DNA of 16,514 bases from Paracoccaceae bacterium (GTDB lineage: Bacteria; Pseudomonadota; Alphaproteobacteria; Rhodobacterales; Rhodobacteraceae). This document shows, one piece after another, positions 16,116 to 16,514 of this stretch (position 1 is the stretch's first letter; every line of letters begins with the position of its first letter). The position numbers were made by a program, and so were the translations under genes. Where the stretch lies: NCBI GenBank assembly GCA_003551745.1, contig PUNI01000396.1, forward strand, positions 1-16,514, in the 5' to 3' direction. The notes under the pieces were generated by a model. That model ran no database searches. It was not told the DNA's origin and saw nothing but the letters and a program-made list of their open reading frames with translations.

Positions 16116-16514
16116 CTTTCCGGGGCCTCAGCGCCCCGGCCTCATTGAAGCTGTGAGTTACGCCCGGATGCGCCCGCGAAAGTGCGGTCTTTCCGGGGCC
16201 TCAGCGCCCCGGCCTCATTGAAGCGATAAGAACCGAACGCTCCGAGCCTTCCGCTTCGCACTTTCCGGGGCCTCAGCGCCCCGGCCTCATTGAAGCAACG
16301 AGGCCCGCATCGCCCGCACCGATACCAATCTGCTTTCCGGGGCCTCAGCGCCCCGGCCTCATTGAAGCATGCTCTGGAACGAGCCAAGAATGCCGAGGCC
16401 GAGCGCTTTCCGGGGCCTCAGCGCCCCGGCCTCATTGAAGCAGACCGGCGACGGCGCTACGTGGTCGCCCGATGGGGATCTTTCCGGGGCCTCAGCGCCC
16501 CGGCCTCATTGAAG
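16116..16514 (+). CRISPR. Type I-G CRISPR array, six visible repeats, continues past window
   Basis: Six identical 36-bp repeats start at 16116, 16189, 16261, 16333, 16406 and 16480; the last lacks its final C at the window edge. Each begins CTTTCCGGGG and ends CATTGAAGC. The five spacers are 37, 36, 36, 37 and 38 bp: 16152-16188, 16225-16260, 16297-16332, 16369-16405 and 16442-16479. Within the repeat CCGGGGC and GCCCCGG form a 7-bp GC-only stem with a 6-nt loop. The 3' part of the repeat (ATTGAAGC) would form the crRNA 5' handle, so I assign transcription to the plus strand, away from cas2. No repeat is degenerate, so this is the leader-proximal part and no trailer end is seen. Confidence 0.97.

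Noticed and set aside
16142..16387. Minus-strand open frame of 81 codons within the CRISPR array
   Set aside because: It consists of translated repeats (RFNEAGALRPRK several times) and is an artefact of the array.

Overview
The window is GC-rich and densely coded. It looks like an accessory region of a high-GC alphaproteobacterium, probably of the Rhodobacterales/Paracoccaceae type. That assignment rests on gene content (a DUF2924 plus large serine recombinase module, a SWIM-SNF2 helicase, and an alphaproteobacterial-type conserved unknown) and on codon use. It is an inference and was not tested by any search.

Layout from left to right. (1) 1-2843, minus strand: a SWIM zinc-finger SNF2-family helicase. 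It runs off the left edge and is interrupted by a frameshift just after the SWIM motif. (2) 3072-3779, minus strand: a conserved protein of unknown function. (3) 3947-6316, plus strand: a compact four-gene mobile-element module made of a small protein, a DUF2924 protein, a large serine recombinase and a ParB/KorB-like helix-turn-helix protein. Each gene overlaps the next by 4 nt. (4) 6418-7257, minus strand: a WYL-domain transcription factor resembling the BrxR/CapW regulators of phage-defence loci. It is divergent from the CRISPR operon across an AT-richer control region. (5) 7369-15895, plus strand: a type I-G (formerly I-U) CRISPR-Cas operon, in the order cas7 (csb1), csb2 (Cas5-Cas6 type), cas3 (helicase then HD), a 318-aa protein in the Cas8/Cas3-extension position, a cas4-cas1 fusion and cas2. 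Neighbouring genes overlap or are 3-4 nt apart, so they form one transcription unit. (6) 15896-16115: the leader. (7) 16116 to the right edge: a CRISPR array with six visible identical 36-bp repeats and five spacers of 36-38 bp. The array continues beyond the window.

How the parts work together: Cas4-Cas1 and Cas2 should acquire new spacers at the leader end. The Csb2 protein probably supplies both the Cas5 and the Cas6 functions. Cas7 forms the backbone of Cascade, and Cas3 degrades target DNA. The WYL protein is likely to repress or tune the cas operon through palindromes that overlap the cas promoter. The serine-recombinase module next door is a plausible vehicle for moving the island. The most interesting points are the lack of a recognisable large Csx17/Cas8 gene, the defence-type WYL regulator controlling a type I-G system, and the promoter that ends almost exactly at the first repeat.
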